A stretch of 64,000 nucleotides of DNA from Hellea sp. (GTDB taxonomy: Bacteria > Pseudomonadota > Alphaproteobacteria > Caulobacterales > Maricaulaceae): contig JALZWM010000018.1 in assembly GCA_023300105.1 (NCBI GenBank), positions 18,665-82,664 on the forward strand, read 5' to 3'. Made by a program: the position numbers and the translations under genes. Positions 1-9,441 of the stretch are shown piece by piece. The first letter of the stretch is position 1, and each line of letters starts with the position of its first letter. The notes beneath the pieces are model-generated. The model was not told where the DNA came from and ran no database searches. It worked only from the letters and a program-made list of their open reading frames with translations.

Positions 1-2658
1 GATGTAAGTTAAGCCCAGTATGACTACGGACTGAATTAAATTCCAAAGTGTAATAGGAATTTTTGTATCAATCATTACACCGCCATCCAAGGTTTGACCT
101 GTATAACTGCTAATAACAACATCATTAAAAACTGATAAAGCAGGTAACAGAGCCGACCAGATTAGCCAAATTAGCCCCATAAAAGCGACGACAATTAACG
201 TATTTAATAATTGAGAGGATTGACGGGAAATCGCTTTAATATCAATTGAGCTCGTATCAATTGGCGGCGGCAGTGATAATTCTTCCCCACGTTCTTCGGC
301 GGCAGCCTTTTCCTGCCTTATTTTAACAGCCGCATCCCTTTTCGCCATAGCTTCACGCAGAGCAAGACGGCGCTGAGCAACAAGAACCGTACGGCTAATC
401 AATCCATAAACAACATAGGTGAGCAAAAATAACCAACCGGATATAAAAAGACGCCATAATATTTTAGTCGACGTCTCATAATAACCACACGCTGCAAAGA
501 AGATGGACAAAAGAGGAACGCCAATAAAAATAATGGCCCAGAGTGCAGAATACTTCCGAAGATACCCTTCATTAACGGCTGAATTTTCAGCCTTATTGTT
601 ACGAGGGAAAACAATAAAATAAGTAAAGACAGCTAACGCCAATGCTGACGCTATAAAAGCGAAAAGACTAAGCCCTTCATAAATTTCTGAAATTTCGCTT
701 CCTTCGGTTAAGCCAACCACAGCTGTGGTGGTACCTGCAAAAGGAATAAACCATCTGAAGTTTTTATTTAAGGTCGCCCGTATAGTTGCAGGGAGCTTAT
801 AATGAGACCCAAAAAGAGACTTATCTCGGTCCCACGCTCGCCACGTCAAAAAGAATAAACTAAAGACTGAAAGGTATAAAAATGTATCCCGTATATCGAC
901 AATCAACGGGTCTGGAGAAGAGCTCGTTCCATACAACATTGCAAGTATTATAAATGTCAACGGGAGCGGTGTAGCTATAATTATACAGGTTACAATAACC
1001 AAAGGCGTGTGCCAAAAACTATCTAAAACTACATCGCCAATCAATTTATCACGACGATAAATTTCAGCCCATAATTTTCCTCGCATGATAAAAATAGTCA
1101 TAGTGAGTGTGATTAAAATCACCATTAATGGCCAAAGGGCCTTTGATTGAACCGTGAATTCACGGATAACAAGATTAATATGTTCAGGAGAAAAAAGCGA
1201 AAAAACACCTTTGAAAACTTTTTTTGGCCAAGCGGTATTAATAGCTGAGACACTAGAAACCCAAATCAATTTTTCATCCAAAAGGTCCTTAAGTTCAACT
1301 GTCGTATCTAGTAAACTTTTTTGTTGATTTTGAAGTTCAACGATTTCATTAATCCGCGTGGATGATGCGCTCGTGACACGTGATAATAAATCTCGGTGCT
1401 GTATATATAACGTGCTGTATGAAGCTTTATCGCCCACGTTTAAATCAGAAATTCTAGGGTCTTCAAGTCGTGCAAGTACTAAGGCATTTTCAATGTCAGG
1501 TCTCCCTAATGGAATATTCCTCAAGGTTTCTTGCGCAATAAGACGTTTTTGGGTTACTGAAATGAGTGATTTTTGGGTAAGATCAATTTGGTTTTTTATG
1601 GCTTGTGGCACTTGTAACTGATTTGAGAGACGGCGAAGCGTTGCGCCTGCTTTACGGTCTAAATTACCTAAGGCTATAAAGTCTCGTGCCACTCTGAGGT
1701 CGCTCTCCACATCATCTATCCGAGACCTAATACTCGCGCTACGTTTAGATATTAACGTCGCATCAGCAGCCAGCTCAATAAGCGAATCTGCTAACGCAAC
1801 ATTGCCGCGCGCCATTTCTTGCACCAAAGAATGAGACTCTGCGTATAGGGCCAATGTCGCCAGAGCATCAGACTTAACGGAAGCAGCTTCATTAGCCCGA
1901 CGTCTCCCCGTTTTACCTTGTAAGTATTTAACTCTCTCATCAATAGTTTCAATTTTTAATTCCGTGAGGTTCAACCGTGCTGTGAGATTTTCACCGCGTT
2001 CTGAAAGGCCCGCAATTTCTTGTTCAAGCGCAGTTACTTTTGTGGCTTGCATATATTGGCGCGCAACTAAATTTTTACGTCGGGCTTCGCTAACACTATC
2101 CAAACCCCCATTACCCAATTTAGTAATTTGAACAGTTAACGCCCCCAATTTATCTCGGGCCTCAGTTATGTCATTTGGTGCATTAATTTGGCGTGCCGCC
2201 CAGTTTTGCAAACTTTCTTGATAGCCTTCCAATTCGGAGCGCAATGCGCTGGCCCGGCTTTCATCCGCTATGAGGTCCTGCTCAAGCTTAACAAGCGCTT
2301 CCTCCCGCATAGGTTCATCTGAAATTATAGGTTCAAGCGGAGTCAGAGATTGCTGTTTAGAGATATTTTTCTCTAACCCTTCAAGAGTTTTTTGAGCATT
2401 TTCAAGTTCAGCCCGAAAAAGAGCTTCACTCTCTTTATTTTTGATTGCACTGCCCAAAGCCAAACCGGCAGTTTCCAGTAAAGCTAGACTTTGTTTTTTT
2501 TGGTCTTCTGTAAGATCATCATTAACTTTGGTGGACTGCAAGTCCTTTTCAATTGATTTAATTGTAAAGTCAGGGGCTTCGTTACGCGTTTGTGCCCCTA
2601 CTGGCACCATAACACAAAGAGTAAAGAACATAGAAATCAGACATTTAAAGTATCGCAT
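1..2658 (-). CDS. MscK/KefA-like mechanosensitive channel (3' end beyond window)
   Basis: This is a large leftward reading frame that the ORF track misses because its stop lies outside the window. Reading back from the ATG at 2658 gives an open frame of about 886 codons. It begins with a signal peptide (MRYFKCLISMFFTLCV... ending VGAQT). A long charged coiled-coil-like periplasmic region follows, to about residue 420, and then a series of hydrophobic transmembrane segments separated by short charged loops. Periplasmic coiled coil plus multi-helix membrane part is the plan of the large MscK/YjeP-type MscS-superfamily channels, which release solutes on hypo-osmotic shock. The diagnostic MscS pore domain would lie in the missing C-terminal part, so the family call rests on architecture. 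It is the last gene of a leftward run after the DUF4282 and M23 genes. Confidence 0.7.
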   Translation of the reverse strand, partial: MRYFKCLISMFFTLCVMVPVGAQTRNEAPDFTIKSIEKDLQSTKVNDDLTEDQKKQSLALLETAGLALGSAIKNKESEALFRAELENAQKTLEGLEKNISKQQSLTPLEPIISDEPMREEALVKLEQDLIADESRASALRSELEGYQESLQNWAARQINAPNDITEARDKLGALTVQITKLGNGGLDSVSEARRKNLVARQYMQATKVTALEQEIAGLSERGENLTARLNLTELKIETIDERVKYLQGKTGRRRANEAASVKSDALATLALYAESHSLVQEMARGNVALADSLIELAADATLISKRSASIRSRIDDVESDLRVARDFIALGNLDRKAGATLRRLSNQLQVPQAIKNQIDLTQKSLISVTQKRLIAQETLRNIPLGRPDIENALVLARLEDPRISDLNVGDKASYSTLYIQHRDLLSRVTSASSTRINEIVELQNQQKSLLDTTVELKDLLDEKLIWVSSVSAINTAWPKKVFKGVFSLFSPEHINLVIREFTVQSKALWPLMVILITLTMTIFIMRGKLWAEIYRRDKLIGDVVLDSFWHTPLVIVTCIIIATPLPLTFIILAMLYGTSSSPDPLIVDIRDTFLYLSVFSLFFLTWRAWDRDKSLFGSHYKLPATIRATLNKNFRWFIPFAGTTTAVVGLTEGSEISEIYEGLSLFAFIASALALAVFTYFIVFPRNNKAENSAVNEGYLRKYSALWAIIFIGVPLLSIFFAACGYYETSTKILWRLFISGWLFLLTYVVYGLISRTVLVAQRRLALREAMAKRDAAVKIRQEKAAAEERGEELSLPPPIDTSSIDIKAISRQSSQLLNTLIVVAFMGLIWLIWSALLPALSVFNDVVISSYTGQTLDGGVMIDTKIPITLWNLIQSVVILGLTYI

Positions 2659-2747
2659 AATTTCAATCAATTTTTACCGTTTTATAAGCCATCTCATTGC
2701 ATCTGTCTTTAAAAATTTAAAGCTCGCGCATCAAGAACCCATCATCA

Positions 2748-2770
2748 ATAAGGCCCTTTACGGGCCTTAT
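2748..2770 (-). terminator. Hairpin after the DUF4282 gene, possible terminator
   Basis: A perfect 9-bp stem (ATAAGGCCC / GGGCCTTAT) with a 5-nt loop lies just downstream of the DUF4282 stop codon and upstream of the MscK-like gene. It has no strong T-run on either strand, so efficient intrinsic termination is uncertain. Confidence 0.4.
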
Positions 2771-2783
2771 ACTCTCAATGAGT

Positions 2784-3551
2784 CTAGGGATTTTTAGTTT
2801 TAGGACTTTTACGCGGCGTACCGTCTTTTTTCAACAACCGGCCTTGCGCATCGCGTGACGATTTCGTTCCCGCCTTTGGTCCTGGCTTGCCTTTCAAAAC
2901 AGGCGAAGTCTTGCTTGAAGGCTTTTTAACCGCGGCACTCTTTTTCTTAGACACTGCCGGTTTTTTAGGTGTTCTTGTTTTAGAAGGTATTTTTGAAATA
3001 GGCGTTTTAACCTGATTTTTTTTCGCTAAGTTTTTTGTCTTTGGTGTTGTCGACGACTTTAAATCAGACGCGGCTGACTTTGTTCGGCTCATCGCATTCC
3101 CCGCCGCGTCTCCAACCGAATCTTTTGCGTTATCTGCAGCATGCTTAGTTTTCTCAACAGCTGATTTTGTTGCTGCACTCGCTTTTTCGCCGGCATTTTT
3201 TGAGATCTCACGCGCTCGAAGGGCCGCAGCTTCAGCTGCTTTGCGGGCTTCAACCATAGGGTCAATGTTAGCTGTTTCTGATTTGCCACCGTCAGGTGAA
3301 AGATTATTATTAATCCGAAATATTGCGACCATCAATTCGCAAACAAGGCGAATACTCACTAATGAAAAAAGAATTATAACTGGGAAGGTAAGAAACTGAA
3401 TTACAGTCGCCAGACTTTTCCAAACTACATCTAAAAAAACCGAAGTTAAGAAACTACCCATGACAATGATAGCTAACCAGAAAAAAGGAACAATCAGTTT
3501 TTCTTTCATTAGTTTATCAAATGAAAAAAAGAAGTTGATGAGGTTCTTCAT
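2784..3551 (-). CDS. DUF4282 membrane protein with Lys/Ala/Pro-rich histone-like tail
   Basis: The first ~85 residues hold two hydrophobic segments (around FFWLAIIVMGSFLTSVFL and FLTFPVIILFSLVSIRLV) and read like the DUF4282 membrane domain, starting with the usual FFSFDKLM-type opening. The remaining ~170 residues are low-complexity, rich in Ala, Lys, Ser, Thr and Pro, with heptad-like AEAAALRAREISKNAGEK blocks and KKPAVSKKKSAAVKKP runs that resemble bacterial histone-H1-like tails. The end (KSSRDAQGRLLKKDGTPRK) also looks nucleic-acid binding. The function of DUF4282 proteins is not known to me. A 27-bp gap to the upstream M23 peptidase suggests co-transcription. Family call is fairly sure; a DNA- or peptidoglycan-binding role for the tail is inference. 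Confidence 0.75.
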   Translation of the reverse strand: MKNLINFFFSFDKLMKEKLIVPFFWLAIIVMGSFLTSVFLDVVWKSLATVIQFLTFPVIILFSLVSIRLVCELMVAIFRINNNLSPDGGKSETANIDPMVEARKAAEAAALRAREISKNAGEKASAATKSAVEKTKHAADNAKDSVGDAAGNAMSRTKSAASDLKSSTTPKTKNLAKKNQVKTPISKIPSKTRTPKKPAVSKKKSAAVKKPSSKTSPVLKGKPGPKAGTKSSRDAQGRLLKKDGTPRKSPKTKNP

Positions 3552-3578
3552 ATTAATATCTCGCTTTCGAAGGGGCGT

Positions 3579-5042
3579 TTACGGCGCCGTTTCTGCCATA
3601 ACAACTGTAGCTGGAATGGCCGTAATTGTTTCAGACTTTGAACGCATCTTATCAATATTCGTGTGGCGAGTCTTAAAAGATTGCATCTCAGAGGCTTTAA
3701 GAGGTTTACCAGATAATTGAGACAAGCGGCGCGGATTTATCTTCTTACCATTATGGATGACTTCATAATGCAAATGCGGCCCAGTCGAACGACCTGTAGT
3801 TCCAACATACCCAATAACTTGATCTTGTTTCACATATTTTCCAGATTTCACACCGCGTGCAAATGACTTCAAATGGGCATAGGCTGTTTTATATCCATCC
3901 GTATGACGAATACGAATATAATTACCATAGCCCCCATAACGGTTAGCACGTTCCACTGTTCCTGAGCCCGCCGCAAGAATTGGCGTTCCTCGAGGTGCGG
4001 CAAAGTCAACACCAGTATGCATTTTGCGGTAACCCAAAATAGGATGTTTGCGCCGTCCAAAACTCGAAGAAAGCCTCGCACCATTAACCGGGGTTGCCCG
4101 CAACTTACGTTTGGCTGTTTTACCATTAGCATCGTAAAAATTCTCGCGGCCTTTGGCATCTTTATAAAGGTAGTAATCTGTCTTCTTTCCGCGAGGACTA
4201 AAGCTTGTATAAAGTAAATTTCCAGCTTTGATGATATCACCCTTGTGATCACGGGCAACTTCGAAAAAGAGTTCAAATTTATCTCCCGGCTGGATATCTC
4301 TTTGAAAGTCGACTGAGTATTCATAAATACTTGCAAATTGCGCGACCACCTTATCTGGCGCGCCAAGACGCGTAGCGTCAACATACAGAGAATTAGAAAT
4401 TTCAGATGATACAGCAAGCGTCTCATATTTAAATTCAGCCGCAATTTCACGCGCAGTATAGCTCTCACCAACGCGGTCGACAAAAACTGTTTTTTCAACA
4501 TTTGGTTTAAACGTTAGATGCTCCAGTGTACCGTTCGTGAAATGTAAACCAAATTTCTGTCCCACGCGAACATTCTGAGGTTTGTAAATTTTGGCAAAGG
4601 CCTCGGTGACTTTATAAGCTTGTTGTCCTGTAAGACCATTTTTCTGTAAAAGTGGTCCGAGACTCTCACCCGCTTTAACCTTAAGTGTTTTTGACGCCAA
4701 CGCGGGAGCGGCGACAGCGTCTAACTCTTCTAGATACATGTCATACCGAGTTAAATCTATCTCAGGTACAGCGTTTTGCGTTACCAGCTTAATGGACTCA
4801 GCAGGGGGCTTTGGCAAAGCAAAGCCAGCTAGAAGAATCGCAGCTCCACCAGCCATTAAAAACCCAAATCGACGGCTATTGTAAATTCGTGTATTATTCA
4901 TCGTGATGAAAGCCTTCAACCGCTCACCAAGGGCCGCTTTCATTTCATCCGATGTCGTTATCCCAACTGTATCCGCAGGCGTATGTTCTGTTTCTAATGT
5001 CATGTTATGCTTTGTTTTAAGGCCCACAATTCCAACCGTCAT
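3579..5042 (-). CDS. M23 family metallopeptidase (murein endopeptidase)
   Basis: The protein has a short cytoplasmic N-terminus, one membrane anchor near residues 60-77 (GFLMAGGAAILLAGFAL), a central LysM/OapA-like region (LKVKAGESLGPLLQKNGL) and a C-terminal LytM/M23 domain at roughly residues 325-440. Zinc-site residues are intact: HTGVDFA supplies the first His and Asp, and HLHYE supplies the HxH motif. Such enzymes cut peptidoglycan cross-links in the periplasm during growth or division, so this one is predicted to be active rather than a degenerate EnvC-type activator. It diverges from the YdbH-like gene across a ~126-bp promoter region and precedes the DUF4282 gene. An alternative ATG 13 codons in is possible; neither start has a clear Shine-Dalgarno sequence. 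Confidence 0.9.
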   Translation of the reverse strand: MTVGIVGLKTKHNMTLETEHTPADTVGITTSDEMKAALGERLKAFITMNNTRIYNSRRFGFLMAGGAAILLAGFALPKPPAESIKLVTQNAVPEIDLTRYDMYLEELDAVAAPALASKTLKVKAGESLGPLLQKNGLTGQQAYKVTEAFAKIYKPQNVRVGQKFGLHFTNGTLEHLTFKPNVEKTVFVDRVGESYTAREIAAEFKYETLAVSSEISNSLYVDATRLGAPDKVVAQFASIYEYSVDFQRDIQPGDKFELFFEVARDHKGDIIKAGNLLYTSFSPRGKKTDYYLYKDAKGRENFYDANGKTAKRKLRATPVNGARLSSSFGRRKHPILGYRKMHTGVDFAAPRGTPILAAGSGTVERANRYGGYGNYIRIRHTDGYKTAYAHLKSFARGVKSGKYVKQDQVIGYVGTTGRSTGPHLHYEVIHNGKKINPRRLSQLSGKPLKASEMQSFKTRHTNIDKMRSKSETITAIPATVVMAETAP

Positions 5043-5168
5043 TAGAATGGCAGAGTTATCCCTAATGACGCGTTAACACATATCCATCTTTCACAAAAAT
5101 TAACAATATTTATAGTTCATTCAGGCCTACATACGTATGAACCAGCCAAGAAGTGAGGACCAACCGCA

Positions 5169-8100
5169 ATGACGTTGTCGGCAAGTAAAAATTCAAAGGA
5201 GAAAGGTGCGATAAAACCGCAACGTTCCCGCCTGCTTCGTATAATATTCTGGCTAATGATTGCATTTTTTATCCTCTTCGTTCTCGCCGCAATAACAGCC
5301 GCTTATATTTGGGTGAACAGATATGCTTTAATGGAAGATGCAGCCATTGACGCTCTTGCCGAGCAAGGAATAGACGGACAACTTTCTATACAATCCGTAA
5401 CAAAGACTCATGCCATAATTGATAAGATTACACTTTCAGAAAACGGCGCAGAATTCTTCTCTTCACAACAAATAACCGTAGATTATGAATGGCGGAACAT
5501 GTTGAAAGGCAACGTTAAACGCATTGTTTTCACACGCCCGAAAGGCAAAATTACACTTGATAAGAATGGTAAAATTATCGATGACTGGTTACCCCATAGA
5601 GATAACGAAGTAACTAGCGGTCAAATTTTGCCTCCAGAAGGCATTCAAATTGACCAAGGTAAATTACAAATTATCAGTCCCTTTGGTGAGTTCAATACAA
5701 AAATTAATGGTGAGTATTTCACATCTAAGAACTTTTCTGCCTCGGTTAACTTTGCTCAAACAAAATTTATTTATGCCAATTGGAAAATAAATGGCGAAGG
5801 TGATTTTGATATCAAGCTTAAAGGCGAGACGCCTGACGTAAAAACAAATCTACGTCTCATGCGCCTAGAGCATCCAACATTAGAAGCCACTGACTTACAT
5901 GTCACGGGTGATTTGATGCCAATAATACAAGATGAAACCCTGACAATAACGGGCGATGCAGGCCTAAAATTTTCTTCCCTTATCACGGACCAATTCACCC
6001 TAGGCGCCAGCAAGATTGATTGGAAGGGAACGCTACATCACGATAAAGCCCAAGGTAGCCCGTTTTCTTTAAAAGGAGAATGGTTTTCTGATATTAAAGG
6101 TATATCTATTCCCGACCCCATAAAGCGCAGAGATTTAGCCAAAACTGTAAGTCTAAGTGACCCTCTCAATAAAACACCTATCGCCCAAAATTTCGGGCCA
6201 AGTTTAACACGTAATGTAAACCAGTTGCTAACGCAAAGCTCTCTGCAGGGCCGCGGAATAACAGAGTTAAACTCTGACGGCTTAACAATTTCTTTGAAGG
6301 AATCAGTCACTATAAGAGCGCAGGAAAGTTCTTTGGTTCTCACACGAACCGATGTCGCACCGTTCTATCAATTTGATAAAGCGGCCTCGGAAATCAACCT
6401 CTCCTTTCACGCTTATATGACCAAGCCTGCAGGGTTTAGTCTTCGCGAAACTAAAATGACGGCAAACTCAAAAAATGGCTGGCGCTTAAACGGGGTGAAA
6501 CGTTTCTCTGCCGATGTCAGCACAGAACGAGAATGGAAAACTATTGGCTTTGAAAAAACACCCGCACGACTTTCTCCATTTGCAGCGAGAGCCATTTATA
6601 AGGGCGGTGCAGCCGCACAACTAAAATTAAACGGTGCAGTCAATTATGACGGTATTTTACCAGGCGCGCTCGTCACTGAATTAAAAACCGACGGGGAGTT
6701 AACAATGGATATTGTCGGCGGAGAAACCATCATGCACTTTGTGCCAAAAGACAATACCCCTCTAACAATTTCACGCATTGAGACTGATACAGAATGGCGT
6801 GCTGAAGATGTCTCCGGTCGACTCATAACTATGAGTCCTCTCTTTCGGCGAGAGGGTAATAAATCAGATGTCAACGCGACGATGGCCGAGCTAAGTTTTA
6901 TTTTAAACGACCGTCCTAATAAACGCAATTTTGGCTTAGGTTTCGAGACTATAGAAATTTCTGGTAATCTAACTGGGAAAAGTCAAAATTGGGTTTTAAA
7001 TACCCTTAATACAAAAATTTGTTCAGAAGATACGCCTGGCCCTGGAACAGATATTCGCATACCGAACATGGCTTTGGAAATTTGGCGAGACCCAAATACA
7101 GACCTTCGCTTTACTATGACAACCCCAATAGCAAATGCGACGACCCAATTAGTGACCGCGACGAATTTGGCTATTATAGCCAAAGGCACGCCTAATAATT
7201 TTAACATTGATTACTCGCCCGGAGCGCAAAATACAGGCCGTGTGAAATTTGCGGGAGACGCCCTGCCGAGCCTGCCTATGGCGGGAAGAGTTAATTATGC
7301 AGACGACGCGTTCACAGGAAGGGCCCGTACAAATCTACCCTTCGGAGAAAAGACGCCTATTGATGTCTCATATCATTTCGCCTCTGGCGCAGGGACAGCT
7401 GATGTTAATATTCCAGAACTTCGCTTTTCGCCAAATGGACTACAGCCGCAAAACTTTGTTAAAGCCTTAAAGGGTAAAATTGCTGAAGTTGACGGCACAG
7501 TAAGCGCTCAAATTAAACTCGCTTTTGCCGCAGGTCAGCCCCTGCAATCCTCAGGCACGGCGCAATTAAAGTCTATGAATTTCGGTACCCTGCCCGGCCC
7601 GCTAACAAACGTAAATACAGAGCTAAGCTTTTCCTCTTTCTTCCCTTTACAAAGCCAAGGGCGCCAAACATTGACAGTAGCTCAATTCGACCCCGGTTTT
7701 CCGCTTGAAAAAGGAACCCTAGAATTCGAACTTATTCCAGACGGCGTTAAAGTTTATAGTGCGCGGTGGCCAATCGGAACAGGCGCTATCGCTCTAGAAC
7801 CTTTTGACTGGCTCTATTCAGCAGTTGAGAACAAAGTTGTCATGCGCGTAGATAAAGTATCACTTGGAGAATTTTTGAACGGAATTGGAAACGGTTCGCT
7901 CCAAGCCACAGGTGAGATAGAGGGCAGACTCCCCGTCATTTTATCCGGCATTGATGTCAAAGTCGAGGGCGGACACCTCGCCGTTAAGGATGGCGGCACA
8001 ATTCGCTATCAAACAGATCAAACCAATGCCGCAGGCGCTGGCAATGAATATGCGAAAATGGCATTCGATGCCCTTCAAGATTTTAATTACCGTTCGCTGA

Positions 8101-8315
8101 CAGCAGAAATTGACGGTCCGCTTGATGGCGCTATCGAAATTGGAATGGCGTTTGATGGAAGCAATAAAGATGTTTTAAACAATCAACCTTTTCGTTTCGG
8201 CATCAATATTGAAGGTGAACTCATAAACATTATTCGGAGCTTTAATACAAACGCTCAAATCAAAACCGAACTCGCGCGACGTCAATTAAGCCGCGAGATT
8301 TTATCTGCTGAATAG
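5169..8315 (+). CDS. YdbH-family intermembrane lipid-transport (AsmA-like) protein
   Basis: At 1048 residues, this protein has one N-terminal membrane helix (IIFWLMIAFFILFVLAAITAAYIW) followed by a very long beta-rich periplasmic portion. The C-terminal ~200 residues carry the YdbH/'dicarboxylate transport' signature: a motif like FDWLYSAVENKVVMRVDKVSLGEFL, then GEIEGRLPVILSG, then GGTIRYQ. YdbH proteins belong to the AsmA-like bridge family (with TamB and YhdP) that moves phospholipids between inner and outer membrane. Start ATG is preceded by GTGAGGACC as ribosome-binding site. In E. coli ydbH sits with ynbE and ydbL; neither is visible here. Confidence 0.85.
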   Translation: MTLSASKNSKEKGAIKPQRSRLLRIIFWLMIAFFILFVLAAITAAYIWVNRYALMEDAAIDALAEQGIDGQLSIQSVTKTHAIIDKITLSENGAEFFSSQQITVDYEWRNMLKGNVKRIVFTRPKGKITLDKNGKIIDDWLPHRDNEVTSGQILPPEGIQIDQGKLQIISPFGEFNTKINGEYFTSKNFSASVNFAQTKFIYANWKINGEGDFDIKLKGETPDVKTNLRLMRLEHPTLEATDLHVTGDLMPIIQDETLTITGDAGLKFSSLITDQFTLGASKIDWKGTLHHDKAQGSPFSLKGEWFSDIKGISIPDPIKRRDLAKTVSLSDPLNKTPIAQNFGPSLTRNVNQLLTQSSLQGRGITELNSDGLTISLKESVTIRAQESSLVLTRTDVAPFYQFDKAASEINLSFHAYMTKPAGFSLRETKMTANSKNGWRLNGVKRFSADVSTEREWKTIGFEKTPARLSPFAARAIYKGGAAAQLKLNGAVNYDGILPGALVTELKTDGELTMDIVGGETIMHFVPKDNTPLTISRIETDTEWRAEDVSGRLITMSPLFRREGNKSDVNATMAELSFILNDRPNKRNFGLGFETIEISGNLTGKSQNWVLNTLNTKICSEDTPGPGTDIRIPNMALEIWRDPNTDLRFTMTTPIANATTQLVTATNLAIIAKGTPNNFNIDYSPGAQNTGRVKFAGDALPSLPMAGRVNYADDAFTGRARTNLPFGEKTPIDVSYHFASGAGTADVNIPELRFSPNGLQPQNFVKALKGKIAEVDGTVSAQIKLAFAAGQPLQSSGTAQLKSMNFGTLPGPLTNVNTELSFSSFFPLQSQGRQTLTVAQFDPGFPLEKGTLEFELIPDGVKVYSARWPIGTGAIALEPFDWLYSAVENKVVMRVDKVSLGEFLNGIGNGSLQATGEIEGRLPVILSGIDVKVEGGHLAVKDGGTIRYQTDQTNAAGAGNEYAKMAFDALQDFNYRSLTAEIDGPLDGAIEIGMAFDGSNKDVLNNQPFRFGINIEGELINIIRSFNTNAQIKTELARRQLSREILSAE

Positions 8316-8343
8316 AGTGGGTAACTTAATGTCCGCAAGTATG

Positions 8344-9381
8344 TTAGCCTAGACGTTCTCTCGCCATTTCATTTGCGATCTCATTTGTCGGTAACTTTAA
8401 CTTTTCTGACCGGTCGAAAATTTCCTGAAGCGTCACTTTAATATTTTCAAGTTTGCCATCAACCCACTCATAATTATAAGTCCCTGACACTTCTGCAGAG
8501 ACATTAATAATCCCGCCCGCATTCAAAACATAGTCTGGGCAATAAAGGATATCCCGCAAGCGTAGAGCTTCGCCCATCTCAGGGGTTTTCAATTGGTTAT
8601 TTGCAGCACCGCCAATGATGTAAGCGCTAATATCTTCAATAGAATTTGCATTAATCGCGCCACCCAAAGCACAAGGCGCGAAAATATCAACCTCTTGCGC
8701 ATGGATTTCGTCAACCCCAACAACGCTCGCTTTTAATTCAGATGCCGCCCGTGCGGTTACTTCTGAATTAATATCAGCTACAACAAGTCTTGCTCCAGAT
8801 TTGTATAAGCGTTCCGCAAGGTTATATCCAACATGACCAAGACCCTGCACCGCAACGAGAAGGCCTCCAAAACCTTCTATGCCCAACTTATGCTTAACAG
8901 CCACCTCAAGACCTCGAAAAATACCGTCCGCAGTATGTGGTGACGGGTCACCAGATGCAGCTTCGCCGTCATCAAGACCTGCAACAAAATTTGTTTGAGT
9001 TTTAATCGTCAACATATCATCAGGCGATACACCAACATCCTCCGCAGTTATATATTGGCCTCCAACTTTTTCGACAGCACGACCATAAGCCGCAAATAAA
9101 CTCTCTCGGTCAAACTGGCTTTCGGGCTTGATGATAACGCCTTTACCACCGCCGAGTGGAATTTCTGCCATTGCATTTTTAAAACTCATCGCCCGTGATA
9201 GCCGCAAAACATCAGTCAGAGCCTCATAATCAGTTGCATATTGCCAAAAGCGTGTTCCCCCGCTGGCTGGGCCACGGTTCGTATTATGTACCGCAATATA
9301 AGACCGCAGTCCTGAAGCAGGGTCTGAGAAAGCATAAACGCCTTCGTGGTTATCAAAGTCGGGATGTGAAAATATGGACAT
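8344..9381 (-). CDS. Leu/Glu/Phe/Val dehydrogenase (leucine dehydrogenase type)
   Basis: The 345-residue length matches leucine/phenylalanine dehydrogenases rather than the longer glutamate dehydrogenases. The catalytic region SFKNAMAEIPLGGGKGVI contains both expected lysines, and TAEDVG follows as in the family. A Rossmann NAD-binding motif is present (VAVQGLGHVGYNLAERL). The enzyme reversibly deaminates a branched-chain or aromatic amino acid to the 2-oxo acid with NAD+. It is transcribed leftward, convergent with the YdbH gene and downstream of the cobT-like gene with a 60-bp gap. Substrate cannot be fixed from the motifs alone. Confidence 0.88.
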   Translation of the reverse strand: MSIFSHPDFDNHEGVYAFSDPASGLRSYIAVHNTNRGPASGGTRFWQYATDYEALTDVLRLSRAMSFKNAMAEIPLGGGKGVIIKPESQFDRESLFAAYGRAVEKVGGQYITAEDVGVSPDDMLTIKTQTNFVAGLDDGEAASGDPSPHTADGIFRGLEVAVKHKLGIEGFGGLLVAVQGLGHVGYNLAERLYKSGARLVVADINSEVTARAASELKASVVGVDEIHAQEVDIFAPCALGGAINANSIEDISAYIIGGAANNQLKTPEMGEALRLRDILYCPDYVLNAGGIINVSAEVSGTYNYEWVDGKLENIKVTLQEIFDRSEKLKLPTNEIANEMARERLG

Positions 9382-9441
9382 TAAGGTCTTCTTATAGAGC
9401 TAGCATAGGTATTAAATTCTAAATTTATAGCGCTTACAAAG

